This document shows, in pieces, positions 7,868 through 17,475 of a stretch of DNA of 64,000 nt. The notes beneath the pieces are model-generated. The model worked only from the letters and a program-made list of their open reading frames with translations, made no database searches and had not been told where the DNA came from. The stretch spans positions 1 to 64,000 of the forward strand of contig CAZKGR010000006.1 of NCBI GenBank assembly GCA_964552465.1. Reading direction: 5' to 3'. The DNA is from BMS3BBIN04 sp964552465. GTDB taxonomy: Bacteria > Electryoneota > Electryoneia > Electryoneales > Electryoneaceae. The translations under genes and the position numbers were made by a program. Position 1 is the first letter of the stretch. Every line of letters begins with the position of its first letter.

Positions 7868-9301
7868 TCATTGTTCAACCGAAGAATGCAAATTAGAGCT
7901 ATGGTTCAACTCACGCAACCATAAACGTCGCAGAGCACCAATTACATAGAAGCTTCCAGTACCGAGAATTATGTCATTCTTGTCGGCGTGCTTATGAGCT
8001 ACCTGGATCGATTCAGCTATTGGTGCGGATATGCAGAGTATATCCCGATCACTGACGATTGATGCAAGCTGTTCAGCGGCCATTGAACGCGGTGAATCTG
8101 CTTGCGTCGTGATCACGAGCCTGGGTTTGATAGTGAAACTATCAAGGAACTTGTGCGGATCTTTGTCACGGTTCATACCGAGAATCATAATTCTCGATTT
8201 GTCTGGATATATCGAATCAAGCATGCTCGAAATAGCAGACGCTCCCTGATCGGTGTGAGCTCCATCGATCATGAAGATTGGCTCGCGGGAGAGGATTTCA
8301 CCTCGTCCGGCCCATCGTGTTTTTTCTATGCCGCGTGAAATTGCATCAGATGGGATGGAAAAGACCCCATCTGCATCAAGTCGGTCAGCAGCCGCGATAG
8401 CAACGGCCGCGTTTTCCGCCTGGTGTGCACCGATTAACGGGACGTGCAATTCCTGATGAGTACGATGTGGCGTTTCAAGGGATAACCTGGTGCCATTCTC
8501 TGACAGATCACTTTTCGTCACATTGATCTCGCTATCCAATGCCCAGCCTTCAACACCGACCTCGTTGCACCGATCACGCAGAACCTGCAACGCGTTCCCA
8601 GTCTGTCTTGACAGGATCGCCGGAGCTACGGATTTGATAATCTGACCTTTATCTTTGGCGATTTTTTCGACTGAATTTCCGAGAATGTGCGTGTGGTCCA
8701 ATCCAATCCGAGTGATGATCGATAGGGCAGGGCTCACGATGTTGGTAGCATCCAGACGTCCACCCATGCCGACTTCCACCAACGCTGCATCCACCTTTGT
8801 TTCCCTGAACGCTACAAATGAGAGTGCAGTCAATAGCTCGAATACAGTGCGATATGAAGCCTGACTCTTCCTCCGGTCAGCGATGGGGCGGAGTATTTCA
8901 TAGAACTCGGCGAACTTTTCCCGTGACAGATCTTCGCCGGCAACGCGGATACGTTCTCGTACCTCCATCAGATGCGGTGAGATAGTGGAGCCGGTAGAAT
9001 AGCCGGCCTCGATCAGGATCGCTTCAAGCATGGCCAGAGTCGATCCTTTTCCACGCGTACCGGTGATATGCACTGTTGGAGCATAGAGGTGGGGGTTGCC
9101 GAGCATCGCGAGAAAAGAACTATACGAATCCAAGTTTCGTTCTACACTTGCGAAATTGACCGGATCCATCGCCTCTGTATTCAGTCGTCCGTACAGGTGA
9201 GTCAACGCGTCGGCATATCCGGCGTGCTCGGAAAATCCAGCATCAAACTCATCGGGATTTGTCATGGTGGTCAGCAATGGCCGACGGTTCGGTTCGTTCA
9301 T
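7868..9301 (-). CDS. folC: Folylpolyglutamate synthase / dihydrofolate synthase
   Basis: A Mur-ligase-family enzyme adding glutamate to folates (and/or to dihydropteroate) in the cytoplasm. The 477-residue product has the ATP-binding loop TGTRGKGS, the E.GMGGRLDATN motif that binds folate and metal, and the GLDHTHILG motif, then a C-terminal ligase domain with IDGAHT. Length is slightly above the usual 420-450, because of an N-terminal extension; an internal ATG 36 bases in (9265) is an alternative start, and neither start has a clear ribosome site. A lipoprotein gene follows closely. Confidence 0.94.
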   Translation of the reverse strand: MNEPNRRPLLTTMTNPDEFDAGFSEHAGYADALTHLYGRLNTEAMDPVNFASVERNLDSYSSFLAMLGNPHLYAPTVHITGTRGKGSTLAMLEAILIEAGYSTGSTISPHLMEVRERIRVAGEDLSREKFAEFYEILRPIADRRKSQASYRTVFELLTALSFVAFRETKVDAALVEVGMGGRLDATNIVSPALSIITRIGLDHTHILGNSVEKIAKDKGQIIKSVAPAILSRQTGNALQVLRDRCNEVGVEGWALDSEINVTKSDLSENGTRLSLETPHRTHQELHVPLIGAHQAENAAVAIAAADRLDADGVFSIPSDAISRGIEKTRWAGRGEILSREPIFMIDGAHTDQGASAISSMLDSIYPDKSRIMILGMNRDKDPHKFLDSFTIKPRLVITTQADSPRSMAAEQLASIVSDRDILCISAPIAESIQVAHKHADKNDIILGTGSFYVIGALRRLWLRELNHSSNLHSSVEQ

Positions 9302-9371
9302 GAACAGGTGGTTTTGTCAGCGGTTGGTTGAATGTATGGATTTCCTAGTCGTCATCTTTGTCAGCAGGTGT

Positions 9372-10112
9372 TTAACTGTCAGGTTCATCGATGGAACTAT
9401 CCGGTTTATGCAGTACTTCCAGCACTTGTTCCACACGTTTTCGACTGAAACTTGGGTTGTGTCGCTGGCTTAAAAGATACCGGGGGTCAACATCATGAAC
9501 TTTTGCCAAGTCACGATCATTTTCGTAAAGAACAAACTGCGGGATTGTGTCGCAATCGCGAATTTGCTTCATAATCGTTCTTATTTCATCTGAGCTGAGA
9601 ATCGCTTTTACCACTGGTAGAACATCAACGTGTGTGACCGCTGCTGGATAGACGATCTGAGCATCATTCAACCAATTCATGAGAGATTCGATAAACCCAT
9701 TGGGATCTCCAACCATCGTTGAATTGTAGAAGTTCATTCTTTGAAAGTAGGTCAGGATTTGTCGCCCACGAAGCATATTTACATCAAAAATAACAAACGC
9801 TTTATTATTCTTCTTATTCTCTGGTTTTGTCGATACTGATTCTGTTGTTGCTGAACCAGCAGTATCCTGATCAGGAGCCAGATTAAGATCTTGTTCTAGT
9901 TTGGCAGTTTTCTCTTTGAGATCACCCAGCCCGCCCACTTGTGGTTCGGAAGATTTTGTCGACCGCGAAGGTGCTGTACCGGGCTGCGTTGGTGGAACAG
10001 GAGAGGTAGCTTCGTCACCTCCATCACCCGTGACCTGCGCAACTCGCTCGTGGACTTCTGGATCGATCTGTTTATTCAGGTCGTCCTGTTTTTGGCGTTT
10101 AGCTTCATCCAT
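9372..10112 (-). CDS. Unknown protein with disordered N-terminus and possible receiver-like domain
   Basis: Not recognised by family. I start at the ATG preceded by GGAG (8-base spacing), giving 246 residues. Residues 1-104 are polar, rich in Lys/Glu/Ser/Thr/Pro, and look disordered. Residues 105-235 look like an alternating alpha/beta fold (AFVIFDVN, then STMVGDP, AQIVYP, IPQFVLYEN), reminiscent of a response-regulator receiver. The expected phospho-acceptor position is occupied by Tyr155-Pro156, so classical phosphorylation is unlikely. There is no signal peptide. It is divergent from recO across a 241-base gap. Confidence 0.6.
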   Translation of the reverse strand: MDEAKRQKQDDLNKQIDPEVHERVAQVTGDGGDEATSPVPPTQPGTAPSRSTKSSEPQVGGLGDLKEKTAKLEQDLNLAPDQDTAGSATTESVSTKPENKKNNKAFVIFDVNMLRGRQILTYFQRMNFYNSTMVGDPNGFIESLMNWLNDAQIVYPAAVTHVDVLPVVKAILSSDEIRTIMKQIRDCDTIPQFVLYENDRDLAKVHDVDPRYLLSQRHNPSFSRKRVEQVLEVLHKPDSSIDEPDS

Positions 10113-10228
10113 CAGGAATACTCCATGACATGATTTTGCCAGCTCGCAAATTGAGTAACGGAGGTCTAAAACACAACAATACCATAATGCACAAAGTGTG
10201 CAAACAATTAAGCCAATACAATACATTC

Positions 10229-10258
10229 TTGGAACTCATTCGAGATTTGGTTTATAAT
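10229..10258 (+). promoter_or_regulatory. Promoter of the recO-exporter unit
   Basis: TTGGAA (10229-10234) and a perfect TATAAT (10253-10258) are separated by 18 bases. It lies about 95 bases upstream of the preferred recO start and is the best plus-strand promoter in the gap. The rest of the gap (10113-10228) shows no other clear element. Confidence 0.7.
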
Positions 10259-10353
10259 ATCGACCCTAATGATGCAGCTCTAACATGATCGCGGAGTTGG
10301 TACCGCGATGATTGGACTATACTTTCCCACAACAACTTAGCCACGGAGCCAGA

Positions 10354-11136
10354 TTGCCCAAGTTACTAAAAAGCAACGCCCTCATATTGAAGCGCATACG
10401 TCATGGTGACACCAGCCTGATTTTACATGGATTCACGCGGGATCACGGACGAGTGCCGTTTATAGCCAAGGGTGCTCGATCGGGTGGGAAACGTGCTCCA
10501 GTCCCGCTGGTGCCAGTTGTTGAGCTGGAGTTTATCTGGTCACCTTCCACACGAAGCGAGTTACAGATTTTACGGGAATGGTCTTTGGTGGACGGTATCG
10601 GTGAGGTACATAAGGATTTCACTAAACTTGCGTGGGCTCAGGCAGCTTTGGAAGTTATGGGGCGTACGCTATCCGGTCAGGAAGAACACCGTGATCTCTA
10701 CGACTTGACCCTTGCATATCTAAATGCGTTGGGCGATGTCGATAATCGTTATGAAAACCTGTTCGTTCTATACCGTTTGCTGGCGTTGCGGGAACTCGGC
10801 TACGAGATTACCCTCGAGGAGACGGAAACATCTTCAGGTAGTATGGTGTTCATCCCAGGTCGGGGTTTCATGCAGCTGACAAAGAGTTCTCGCGAACGTA
10901 ACAACGGAGTCAAGGTTGCGCCGGGTAGCCTGAAAAGCCTTGAGATGCTGACAAAGAAAGGTTTTAAAGGTGCAGCTCGATTTCGGATCTCGCGTGACGC
11001 TCACGAGGAGATCGAACGGTTATTGAACGCAGCCTATCGTTACAGTTTTGAGCGCTGGGGCAAACTCGAGAGTTTGAAGCTGTTGCAACCTTTCCCGGAC
11101 GATTCGGGGCAACATCAACGTACTAGCCAGGTTTAA
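10354..11136 (+). CDS. recO: DNA repair protein RecO
   Basis: RecO works with RecF/RecR to load RecA on SSB-coated gaps. The N-terminal OB fold is clear: SNALILKRIRHGDTS followed by the LHGFTRDHGRVPFIAKGAR strands, then the helical C-terminal part. The zinc-finger cysteines found in many RecO proteins are absent. I prefer TTG 10354 (260 residues) because GGAG lies 5 bases upstream and the family begins right at this point; an in-frame TTG at 10312 would add 14 residues without a ribosome site. The exporter gene follows after 25 bases. Confidence 0.88.
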   Translation: MPKLLKSNALILKRIRHGDTSLILHGFTRDHGRVPFIAKGARSGGKRAPVPLVPVVELEFIWSPSTRSELQILREWSLVDGIGEVHKDFTKLAWAQAALEVMGRTLSGQEEHRDLYDLTLAYLNALGDVDNRYENLFVLYRLLALRELGYEITLEETETSSGSMVFIPGRGFMQLTKSSRERNNGVKVAPGSLKSLEMLTKKGFKGAARFRISRDAHEEIERLLNAAYRYSFERWGKLESLKLLQPFPDDSGQHQRTSQV

Positions 11137-11161
11137 CTACCAACGAGAATTCTCACTAACG

Positions 11162-12979
11162 ATGACGTTTTTCCGCCGCTATTTGACGTATCTGCGTCCC
11201 CACAGCTTGCGCATCGCTGGCATGTTTCTCGCCGGGCTGGTGTTCGTAGCACTTTCTGGTGTTGCATACTGGATGGCGGCAGACTTTGTGCAGGCTTTGT
11301 TCACTGGACAGGCACAGGTACCCGCCTTACCAGACGAACCGCTCAGCTTTATCAATCTGACTGACTATCTTGCGCATTACAGTGCGCAGCTTGTGATACA
11401 GGATTCACCGCTGGATACGTTGAAACGGGCTATCCTGTTTATCCTGGCCACGTTCATGTTGAAGAATCTGGCGCTGTACCTCCAATTGGTATTGTCGGCA
11501 TCCGTGGAACAACGTGTCGTGCGACGGATGCGCGATCAGTACGTTGAACGGTTGCTGGAGCAAGATCTAGCTTTTTTTCACAGACGCAAGAGTGGCGATC
11601 TGATCTCGAGTGGGATTAATGACATCACTGTGTTGAACGAGGGTCTGGCTGAGAGTTTTGGCAAGCTCTTGCGTGATCCATTGACGGCGCTGTTGTTCTT
11701 GTTGCTATTGCTCTCGATTTCATGGCAATTGACGTTGGCGGCAGTTCTGATCGCACCGATTACCGGAATCGTCACGAATGTGATTGGAGGGAGCCTCAAG
11801 CGAAAGTCCAAACGCACTCAGGAACGTGTTGGTGATGTTACATCACGTCTTAGTGAAGCGTTATATGGTATTCGCATTGTGCAGGCGTACGGTGGCGAGG
11901 AGCGCGAGCTTGCGCGTTTCAGAGCCGCGACTGACGAACATTTCAGTCAGGCGATCGGAAAAGAACGGCTGCGCAGAATTGTATCACCGATGCGCGAGTT
12001 TATTGGCGTGATGGTGATTGCAGTGATCCTCCTGATTGCGGGGGGGCAGGTTCTGGGCGGACAATGGCTAGTCGCCGATGAGTTCGTTCGTTTTCTTGTT
12101 TTGCTGTTCGGACTACTGGGACCACTGACCAGCCTCGGTGAAGTACAGGCTCGTCTGAAGGTTGCAGAGGGTGCTTCCGAGCGCGTGTTCGGGGTTATGG
12201 ATGAACCGTTCGTTATACGGGAAGCTTCGTCTGCGAATTCTCTTCATTCCGCTACATTCAAACCCGCAATCGAGTTTCAACAGGTCAGTTTGAATTATGG
12301 TGAAGATCGCGCAGCTGCGCTAAGCGATGTTTCCGCGTCGATTCAACCAGGCGAGCGTGTGATTCTCGCCGGTCGTTCCGGTTCTGGCAAAAGCAGTTTC
12401 CTCAATATGTTACCCCGGTTTTACGATCCGAGCTCTGGTCAGATCCTGCTTGACGGACAACCATTGACTGACACATCAATCGATGAGCTTCGACGAGTAT
12501 TTGGAATTGTTACGCAGGAGATCGTGCTCTTTCAGGACACAGTCGCTGGCAACATCGCCTACGGGCAACCGGACGCATCTCGCGATGATATCGAACGAGC
12601 AGCGAAGATGGCGAAAGCGGATGAATTTATTCGTGATCTGCCACAGGGGTATGACACTGACCTGGGTAATCTCGGAGAACGGTTGAGTGGGGGGCAACGT
12701 CAGCGAATCGCCATTGCCCGGGCGCTGTTGAGTGATCCTCCGATCTTGTTATTCGACGAACCGACTTCTGCATTAGACGGTGACGTTGCCCGTGAAATCG
12801 AACTGACCTTGCGCGAAGTGTCCGAGGGTAAGACTGTGTTAATGGCAACGCATCGCCTGGAAGACTTATCGCCGGATGATCGTGTTTTGATGTTTTCGGA
12901 TGGCCGACTCGTCGCGGATTCACGGCACAAGGATCTACTCGTTCGCGAATCTGGTTACCGTGCATTGGCTCGACAGTAG
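11162..12979 (+). CDS. ABC exporter, fused permease and ATPase (MsbA-like)
   Basis: A 605-residue half-transporter that should dimerise in the inner membrane. Residues 1-330 form the type-I exporter transmembrane domain, with helices near 16-38, 96-115, 170-210 and 280-325. The nucleotide-binding domain has Walker A GRSGSGKSS (about 403-411), signature LSGGQRQR (about 507-514) and Walker B ILLFDEP (about 526-532) followed by the ATHR switch. The closest functional family is lipid A/lipid or drug exporters of the MsbA type; the cargo cannot be told from sequence. Confidence 0.9.
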   Translation: MTFFRRYLTYLRPHSLRIAGMFLAGLVFVALSGVAYWMAADFVQALFTGQAQVPALPDEPLSFINLTDYLAHYSAQLVIQDSPLDTLKRAILFILATFMLKNLALYLQLVLSASVEQRVVRRMRDQYVERLLEQDLAFFHRRKSGDLISSGINDITVLNEGLAESFGKLLRDPLTALLFLLLLLSISWQLTLAAVLIAPITGIVTNVIGGSLKRKSKRTQERVGDVTSRLSEALYGIRIVQAYGGEERELARFRAATDEHFSQAIGKERLRRIVSPMREFIGVMVIAVILLIAGGQVLGGQWLVADEFVRFLVLLFGLLGPLTSLGEVQARLKVAEGASERVFGVMDEPFVIREASSANSLHSATFKPAIEFQQVSLNYGEDRAAALSDVSASIQPGERVILAGRSGSGKSSFLNMLPRFYDPSSGQILLDGQPLTDTSIDELRRVFGIVTQEIVLFQDTVAGNIAYGQPDASRDDIERAAKMAKADEFIRDLPQGYDTDLGNLGERLSGGQRQRIAIARALLSDPPILLFDEPTSALDGDVAREIELTLREVSEGKTVLMATHRLEDLSPDDRVLMFSDGRLVADSRHKDLLVRESGYRALARQ

Positions 12980-12990
12980 TCACTTGAGAC

Positions 12991-13106
12991 AAAAAAAGAA
13001 CCGTTCGGAGGGTCCGGGCCGAACGGTTCGAGTCGCGCCTGGGTGGCGCAAAGACGGGATGTGGAGGGTTTCCCGTCCTTTATCATCGGCGGTGGGTCAG
13101 ACCGCC
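12991..13106 (-). ncRNA. Candidate structured RNA: four hairpins ending in a strong terminator
   Basis: Read on the minus strand, four hairpins follow one another: 13106-13088 (6-bp stem), 13077-13053 (7-bp), 13049-13035 (5-bp, GC-rich) and 13029-12998 (11-bp), the last followed by seven Ts (12997-12991). This strong intrinsic terminator faces the minus strand, yet no minus-strand gene lies upstream of it; the flanking genes are both plus strand. An unrecognised small RNA is the simplest reading. The first hairpin, followed by TTTGTGGTTT on the plus strand, may also terminate the exporter mRNA. Confidence 0.4.
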
Positions 13107-13231
13107 TTTGTGGTTTCAAGGATAGGACAGTTGAACTCTGCCCGAGGTTGCAGCCTCCGGGAGTGAATGGGAGTCAAATTGGAGCCACGACAAGCAAACT
13201 AAAGAATTAAACCCAGTATGACGGATTCTAC

Positions 13232-14029
13232 ATGATTGATACACATGCTCACCTGACCTGGTCAACCTTCGATGGACAGGTCGCGGACGTAGTCCAACGC
13301 GCATCCGAAGCCGGTATCCGCGCTATCCTGGATCTGGGTACGAATGTGAATACATCGCGGCGCTGCCGTACGCATGCGCACACCTATGATTCAGTTTGGT
13401 TTGGTGCGGGAATTCATCCTAACGATGCTGGTGAGGCGAATACGGGTGATCTGGAGTTGATTTCTGCCTTGGCGTTTGACGATCGCTGTGTGGCGATTGC
13501 CGAGATCGGGTTGGATTTCTACCGCGATCACACTGAGCCTGAGATTCAGGAGAAGTGGTTCCGAGACCTGCTTGATCTGGCTAAGGAGATGGATAAGCCG
13601 GTCGTGATCCATGACCGCAAAGCCTCAGCTGACATCATCCGTGTTCTGGATGATATGAACTTCAATGGAAACGACGGCCCGGGTGGTGTGTTTCACTGTT
13701 TCGCAGGTGATGTGGAGATGGTGGATGAAGTGTTAAAACGTGGCTTCCACATTTCGTTTACCGGGAATATCACCTACAAGAAATCGGATCGTCCTGAGAT
13801 TGCAAAGTTGGTTCCGCTGGATCGGTTAATGCTAGAGACAGACAGCCCATTCCTTGCACCTGTTCCGCGTCGAGGGAGGACAAATGAGCCGGCGAACATC
13901 CCGTACATAGCAGCTATGGTGGCGAAAGTTCACGGTGTTGATCTGGAAACAGTCGTGCATGAAACGACAAAGGCTGCAGTTAGTCTTTTCGATCTTCCAG
14001 AAACATTGCTTCAGGGGTTGGACGAGTGA
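13232..14029 (+). CDS. tatD: TatD-family metal-dependent DNase
   Basis: A 265-residue amidohydrolase-fold nuclease. Metal ligands are visible: THAH at 4-7, the glutamate of AEIGLDFY, the histidine of VVIHDR, the histidine of FHCFAG and the aspartate of LETDSP. The family acts in DNA quality control as a 3'-5' exonuclease. The stop codon overlaps the GTG start of the methyltransferase gene by 4 bases (GTGA), implying translational coupling with the four-gene run to ftsX. Confidence 0.93.
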   Translation: MIDTHAHLTWSTFDGQVADVVQRASEAGIRAILDLGTNVNTSRRCRTHAHTYDSVWFGAGIHPNDAGEANTGDLELISALAFDDRCVAIAEIGLDFYRDHTEPEIQEKWFRDLLDLAKEMDKPVVIHDRKASADIIRVLDDMNFNGNDGPGGVFHCFAGDVEMVDEVLKRGFHISFTGNITYKKSDRPEIAKLVPLDRLMLETDSPFLAPVPRRGRTNEPANIPYIAAMVAKVHGVDLETVVHETTKAAVSLFDLPETLLQGLDE

Positions 14030-14820
14030 GACGTAAACCGCGCAAAGAGGTTTTCAATTCGCGTTCGGAACAGATTGATGTTCCGCCGTACTCGGTGCTT
14101 GCGCGGTACTACAATGAAGTGATGGATCATGTCAATTATCGAGCCTGGGCGAGTTTTCTTGACAAGATGGCCACCCGTCATTTCGACATGAAGCGAGGTC
14201 GAGCAATTGATTTCGCATGTGGAACTGGAACTCTGCTACTTCATCTTGCGCGTTTAGGCTGGAATACTATCGGCGTTGATGGTTCAGCGGATATGGTGGA
14301 GAAAGCGAGAATGATTCGTCCGCCCAATCATCGCCATATGGAATGGGGAGTGGCGGAATTTCGCGTAACACCAATGGTTGATCCTTGTGACTTGGGGATC
14401 TGCGTTTATGATTCGCTCAACTACTTGCTGGAGGCGGAAGAGGTCACTCAGTTCTTTCGCTCAGCTCATAAAGTGATTCGACCGGACGGTTTATTTGTTT
14501 TTGATCTGAGTACTGACATCAACAGCCGCATGCACTTCGATGGTTCGGTGCTTGATGAAAAAGTCCGAGGCGGGGCGTATCGAAGGGCTACCCGTTACGA
14601 TGAGGACGAGCGCATCCAACATAACATCTTCAGCATTTATCCGGACGATGAAGACGTGGTTTATGTTGAACATCATCAGCAACGGATTTATCCGATAAAG
14701 ACGGCTATTGACCTCGCGGAAGACAATGGGTTTGATGTTCGCGCGGTGTATCACGAGATGACTTTCCGCAAGGGTGATGAAACCAGCGATCGTGTCCACA
14801 TGGCGGCGGTAAGGTTATGA
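14026..14820 (+). CDS. Class I SAM-dependent methyltransferase
   Basis: A 264-residue methyltransferase. Motif I is AIDFACGTGTL (around 60-70), with the acidic end of strand 2 in IGVDGSADMVE and motif IV in DLGICVYDSLNYL. The substrate is unknown; there is no membrane segment or signal peptide. The first 25 residues are basic and lie outside the fold. Start is GTG overlapping the tatD stop, and its own stop overlaps the ftsE start (ATGA). Confidence 0.85.
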   Translation: MRRKPRKEVFNSRSEQIDVPPYSVLARYYNEVMDHVNYRAWASFLDKMATRHFDMKRGRAIDFACGTGTLLLHLARLGWNTIGVDGSADMVEKARMIRPPNHRHMEWGVAEFRVTPMVDPCDLGICVYDSLNYLLEAEEVTQFFRSAHKVIRPDGLFVFDLSTDINSRMHFDGSVLDEKVRGGAYRRATRYDEDERIQHNIFSIYPDDEDVVYVEHHQQRIYPIKTAIDLAEDNGFDVRAVYHEMTFRKGDETSDRVHMAAVRL

Positions 14821-15476
14821 TCGAACTACTCTCAGCTGGCAAGCGGTATGATAGTGGTCGTGGTGTCCATGATATCAGCTTCCGAGTCGACAAGGGCGAG
14901 TGGGTGTTGCTCGTTGGGGGGTCCGGCGCTGGAAAGTCGACCATTTTGAGGATGATCTACGGCGCGTTGCGTCCGGATACCGGTGATCTGATTGTTGGCC
15001 CACACCGGATGTCGCAGGTCAAAGATTCTGAATTACCCCTCATCAGACGGACGATGGGCATTATCGATCAGGATCTTTCGTTTGTCGAAGATCGAAATGT
15101 GTTACGTAATGTGACGCTGGTAGGTGAGGTGCAGGGCTGGACACGCAAGCAGACTAAGCAACAGGCGCTCCGAGTTCTGAACCGCGTAGGATTGCACGCT
15201 CACCTGAATCAACGAATCTCTTCGCTCAGTCGTGGAGAACTCAGACGTCTGGCGATCGCTCGTGCGTTAGTCGCGCAACCGTTCGTGCTAATCGCTGACG
15301 AACCATTGATTCATCTCGACCATGATTCGGCTAACTCAATTGTCGATTTATTCAGGGATATCAACTCGCAGGGAACTTCTATTTTGCTGGCGACTCACCG
15401 CACCGAATTGTTTACCGGACAACCTGTCCGACAGATTCGCATCGAACAGGGTGAGTTGCAGGAGGATATAGCATGA
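14817..15476 (+). CDS. ftsE: Cell division ATP-binding protein FtsE
   Basis: A 219-residue ABC ATPase that pairs with FtsX in the inner membrane, controlling peptidoglycan hydrolases at the septum. Walker A is GGSGAGKST (34-42), the signature is the FtsE-like LSRGELRR and Walker B is LIADEP, then the ATHR switch histidine. The signature LSRGE instead of LSGGE is seen in this family. Start overlaps the methyltransferase stop and stop overlaps the ftsX start, both as ATGA. Confidence 0.92.
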   Translation: MIELLSAGKRYDSGRGVHDISFRVDKGEWVLLVGGSGAGKSTILRMIYGALRPDTGDLIVGPHRMSQVKDSELPLIRRTMGIIDQDLSFVEDRNVLRNVTLVGEVQGWTRKQTKQQALRVLNRVGLHAHLNQRISSLSRGELRRLAIARALVAQPFVLIADEPLIHLDHDSANSIVDLFRDINSQGTSILLATHRTELFTGQPVRQIRIEQGELQEDIA

Positions 15477-16333
15477 GTAGCGGGAGCTTTATCCTCCGTG
15501 AAGGTTGGCTTGCCTGGCGTCGCAGCGGACTAGCGGGCAATATGGCGTTGGTCGCGTTAACGGTGATGTCTGTGTTCATCATGCTGATCTGGGGATTGCA
15601 GCAATCGTTGGAAATTGCCCGTCAGCAACTTCTCGGCGGATTTGAGATTGAGGCATTCATAATTCCCGGGCATGAACGTTCACTTGATGAAATCGCACAA
15701 CGGTTGAGCGAACGTGAGGGTGTTGGCGAAGTGCGCACGATTACTCGTGATGAAGCCGCACAACTATTTGCCGAAATGCATGGCGAGGATCTTGTTGCAC
15801 TACTTGAGGAGAATCCTCTGCCTGCATCAGTCATTTTGAAGTACGATCCTGGCTCGATCACAGCGGAACATTTGCTCGCAGAATCTGCAACGATATTGTC
15901 CGATGACGACGTTGACGATGTTGCCTTCGAAGGCGAATTACTCGCACGGTTTGAGCTGGTGAGTGGTCAGATAATGTTATACGCGCTTGTGGCGGGCATC
16001 CTCATCATGTTGATCGCGGTTGCTCTGACTATGCAATCGGTGAAGATCGCAGCAAAAACAGGTCAATCCTGGGCAAATGCGGTTTTCCTCATCGGCGGAA
16101 CGCAGGGACAGGTAAAGGGACCGTTGGCGGTGAGCGGGATACTGACCGGCAGCATCGCTGGATTGATCGGAGTAGTTCTTGTTGCCGGTACGCAGGTGAT
16201 GCTCTCGAATTCTCCGTGGATTGCGAGTCCTGAATGGTCCGGAATGCTGATTGCATTCCTTGTGCCGATGGTGGTTGGTTGGGTAGGCGCCTCAACCTTC
16301 AAGGCACGAAGTCGTGACTTCCGGGTAGCTTGA
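15473..16333 (+). CDS. ftsX: Cell division permease FtsX
   Basis: A 286-residue inner-membrane protein with the FtsX layout: one transmembrane helix near 24-45, a periplasmic loop of about 110 residues (46-160) that would contact a hydrolase activator, then three helices in the C-terminal half (about 163-187, 215-240 and 255-275). Pairing with ftsE immediately upstream makes the assignment firm. Confidence 0.92.
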   Translation: MSSGSFILREGWLAWRRSGLAGNMALVALTVMSVFIMLIWGLQQSLEIARQQLLGGFEIEAFIIPGHERSLDEIAQRLSEREGVGEVRTITRDEAAQLFAEMHGEDLVALLEENPLPASVILKYDPGSITAEHLLAESATILSDDDVDDVAFEGELLARFELVSGQIMLYALVAGILIMLIAVALTMQSVKIAAKTGQSWANAVFLIGGTQGQVKGPLAVSGILTGSIAGLIGVVLVAGTQVMLSNSPWIASPEWSGMLIAFLVPMVVGWVGASTFKARSRDFRVA

Positions 16334-16408
16334 CTCAGTTTTGATTTCCAGTGTACACTACTATGCTATAGATGTATTTCTACCAGACCGTTGTTTAGAG
16401 TGAGTCCG

Positions 16409-17461
16409 ATGATTCCATCCAGAATTCAACGTGAGTTGAATGACCGTGAGAAAGCGGTGTTCACCGCTCTCCTGCACGAGTATCTGATCACAGCTCGTGC
16501 GGTTGCCTCCAGGACTCTCAGTAAACGGTTACCAACAGATTTATCGCCGGCATCAATCCGCAATGTTATGGCCGATCTAGAGGAGTTGGGTCTGCTCACA
16601 CAGCCGCACACGTCTGCAGGACGAGTGCCCACAAACCTTGGATATGGTTTGTATGTGGATGCGATGATGCAGCGCGTCGACCTGCGCTCCAAAGATCGTA
16701 ATGCCATCATGCATGCTCTGGATCAGATCACTGTTGGAGGGATCAGTGATGTGCTCGACCGGACCAGCGATGCTCTGGCTCGTACCAGCGCGTTAATCGC
16801 GGTTGTATTGACTCCCCAACTGGCGGATGGAATACTGCACCGGATCGACCTGGTACGAATTGCGTCGGGACGTCTGCTGGTAATTCTGACAATCCGAAAC
16901 GGATTTGTCCGCAACATATTGCTCAACATTTCATCTTCGCTTGAAGATGCTGAGATCGAGCACGCTACTCGTACCTTGAACGAGCGTCTCTCGGGTATGA
17001 AACTGGGTGATGTGCGCACGAGTATTGCCCAACGGATGGTTGGTGCGGTTGAAGCCGGACGACCATTGCTGAAGCTGGTGGTTGATTCTGCAGATCAGAT
17101 CTTTCGTGAGGATCGAGTTGGCAAAATCCATGTCGATGGTACGAGCAATGTGTTCAACCAGCCAGACTTTCAGGATATGGATCAGACCCGTGCGGTAATT
17201 GAAGTATTAGAGGATCAGGATGTCATCCTCCATTTGTTGCATGAAGGACAGCATGAAACGGAAGAGGGTGTCAGGATTAGTATCGGGGATGAAATAGGGA
17301 ACCGTGTACTCGGTGGATGCAGCGTTGTCGCTGCGAGTTACAGTATCGGTGACACGGAAGGGACTGTCGGTGTCATCGGCCCAACGCGCATGAATTATGC
17401 GCACTTGTCATCACTTGTAAAATTCGCCGCAGAGGCGATTCAACTACGTGTCGAAAACTAA
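16409..17461 (+). CDS. hrcA: Heat-inducible transcription repressor HrcA
   Basis: HrcA represses class I heat-shock genes by binding CIRCE; one such site lies before groES in this window (28179-28205). The N-terminal winged helix carries SPASIRNVMADLEELG and the typical PHTSAGRVPT turn; the GAF-like middle domain and the C-terminal GSYS-like VVAASYSIG stretch follow. ATG 16409 gives 350 residues, the usual length; a TTG at 16391 would add six. No CIRCE is seen in front of hrcA itself, only a 10-bp palindrome AGTGTACACT at 16350-16359. First gene of hrcA-grpE-dnaJ. Confidence 0.95.
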   Translation: MIPSRIQRELNDREKAVFTALLHEYLITARAVASRTLSKRLPTDLSPASIRNVMADLEELGLLTQPHTSAGRVPTNLGYGLYVDAMMQRVDLRSKDRNAIMHALDQITVGGISDVLDRTSDALARTSALIAVVLTPQLADGILHRIDLVRIASGRLLVILTIRNGFVRNILLNISSSLEDAEIEHATRTLNERLSGMKLGDVRTSIAQRMVGAVEAGRPLLKLVVDSADQIFREDRVGKIHVDGTSNVFNQPDFQDMDQTRAVIEVLEDQDVILHLLHEGQHETEEGVRISIGDEIGNRVLGGCSVVAASYSIGDTEGTVGVIGPTRMNYAHLSSLVKFAAEAIQLRVEN

Positions 17462-17475
17462 GATTGTAAAGGTTC

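Noticed and set aside
16350..16359. Palindrome AGTGTACACT upstream of hrcA
   Set aside because: Ten bases is expected by chance at this scale, and it does not match CIRCE.
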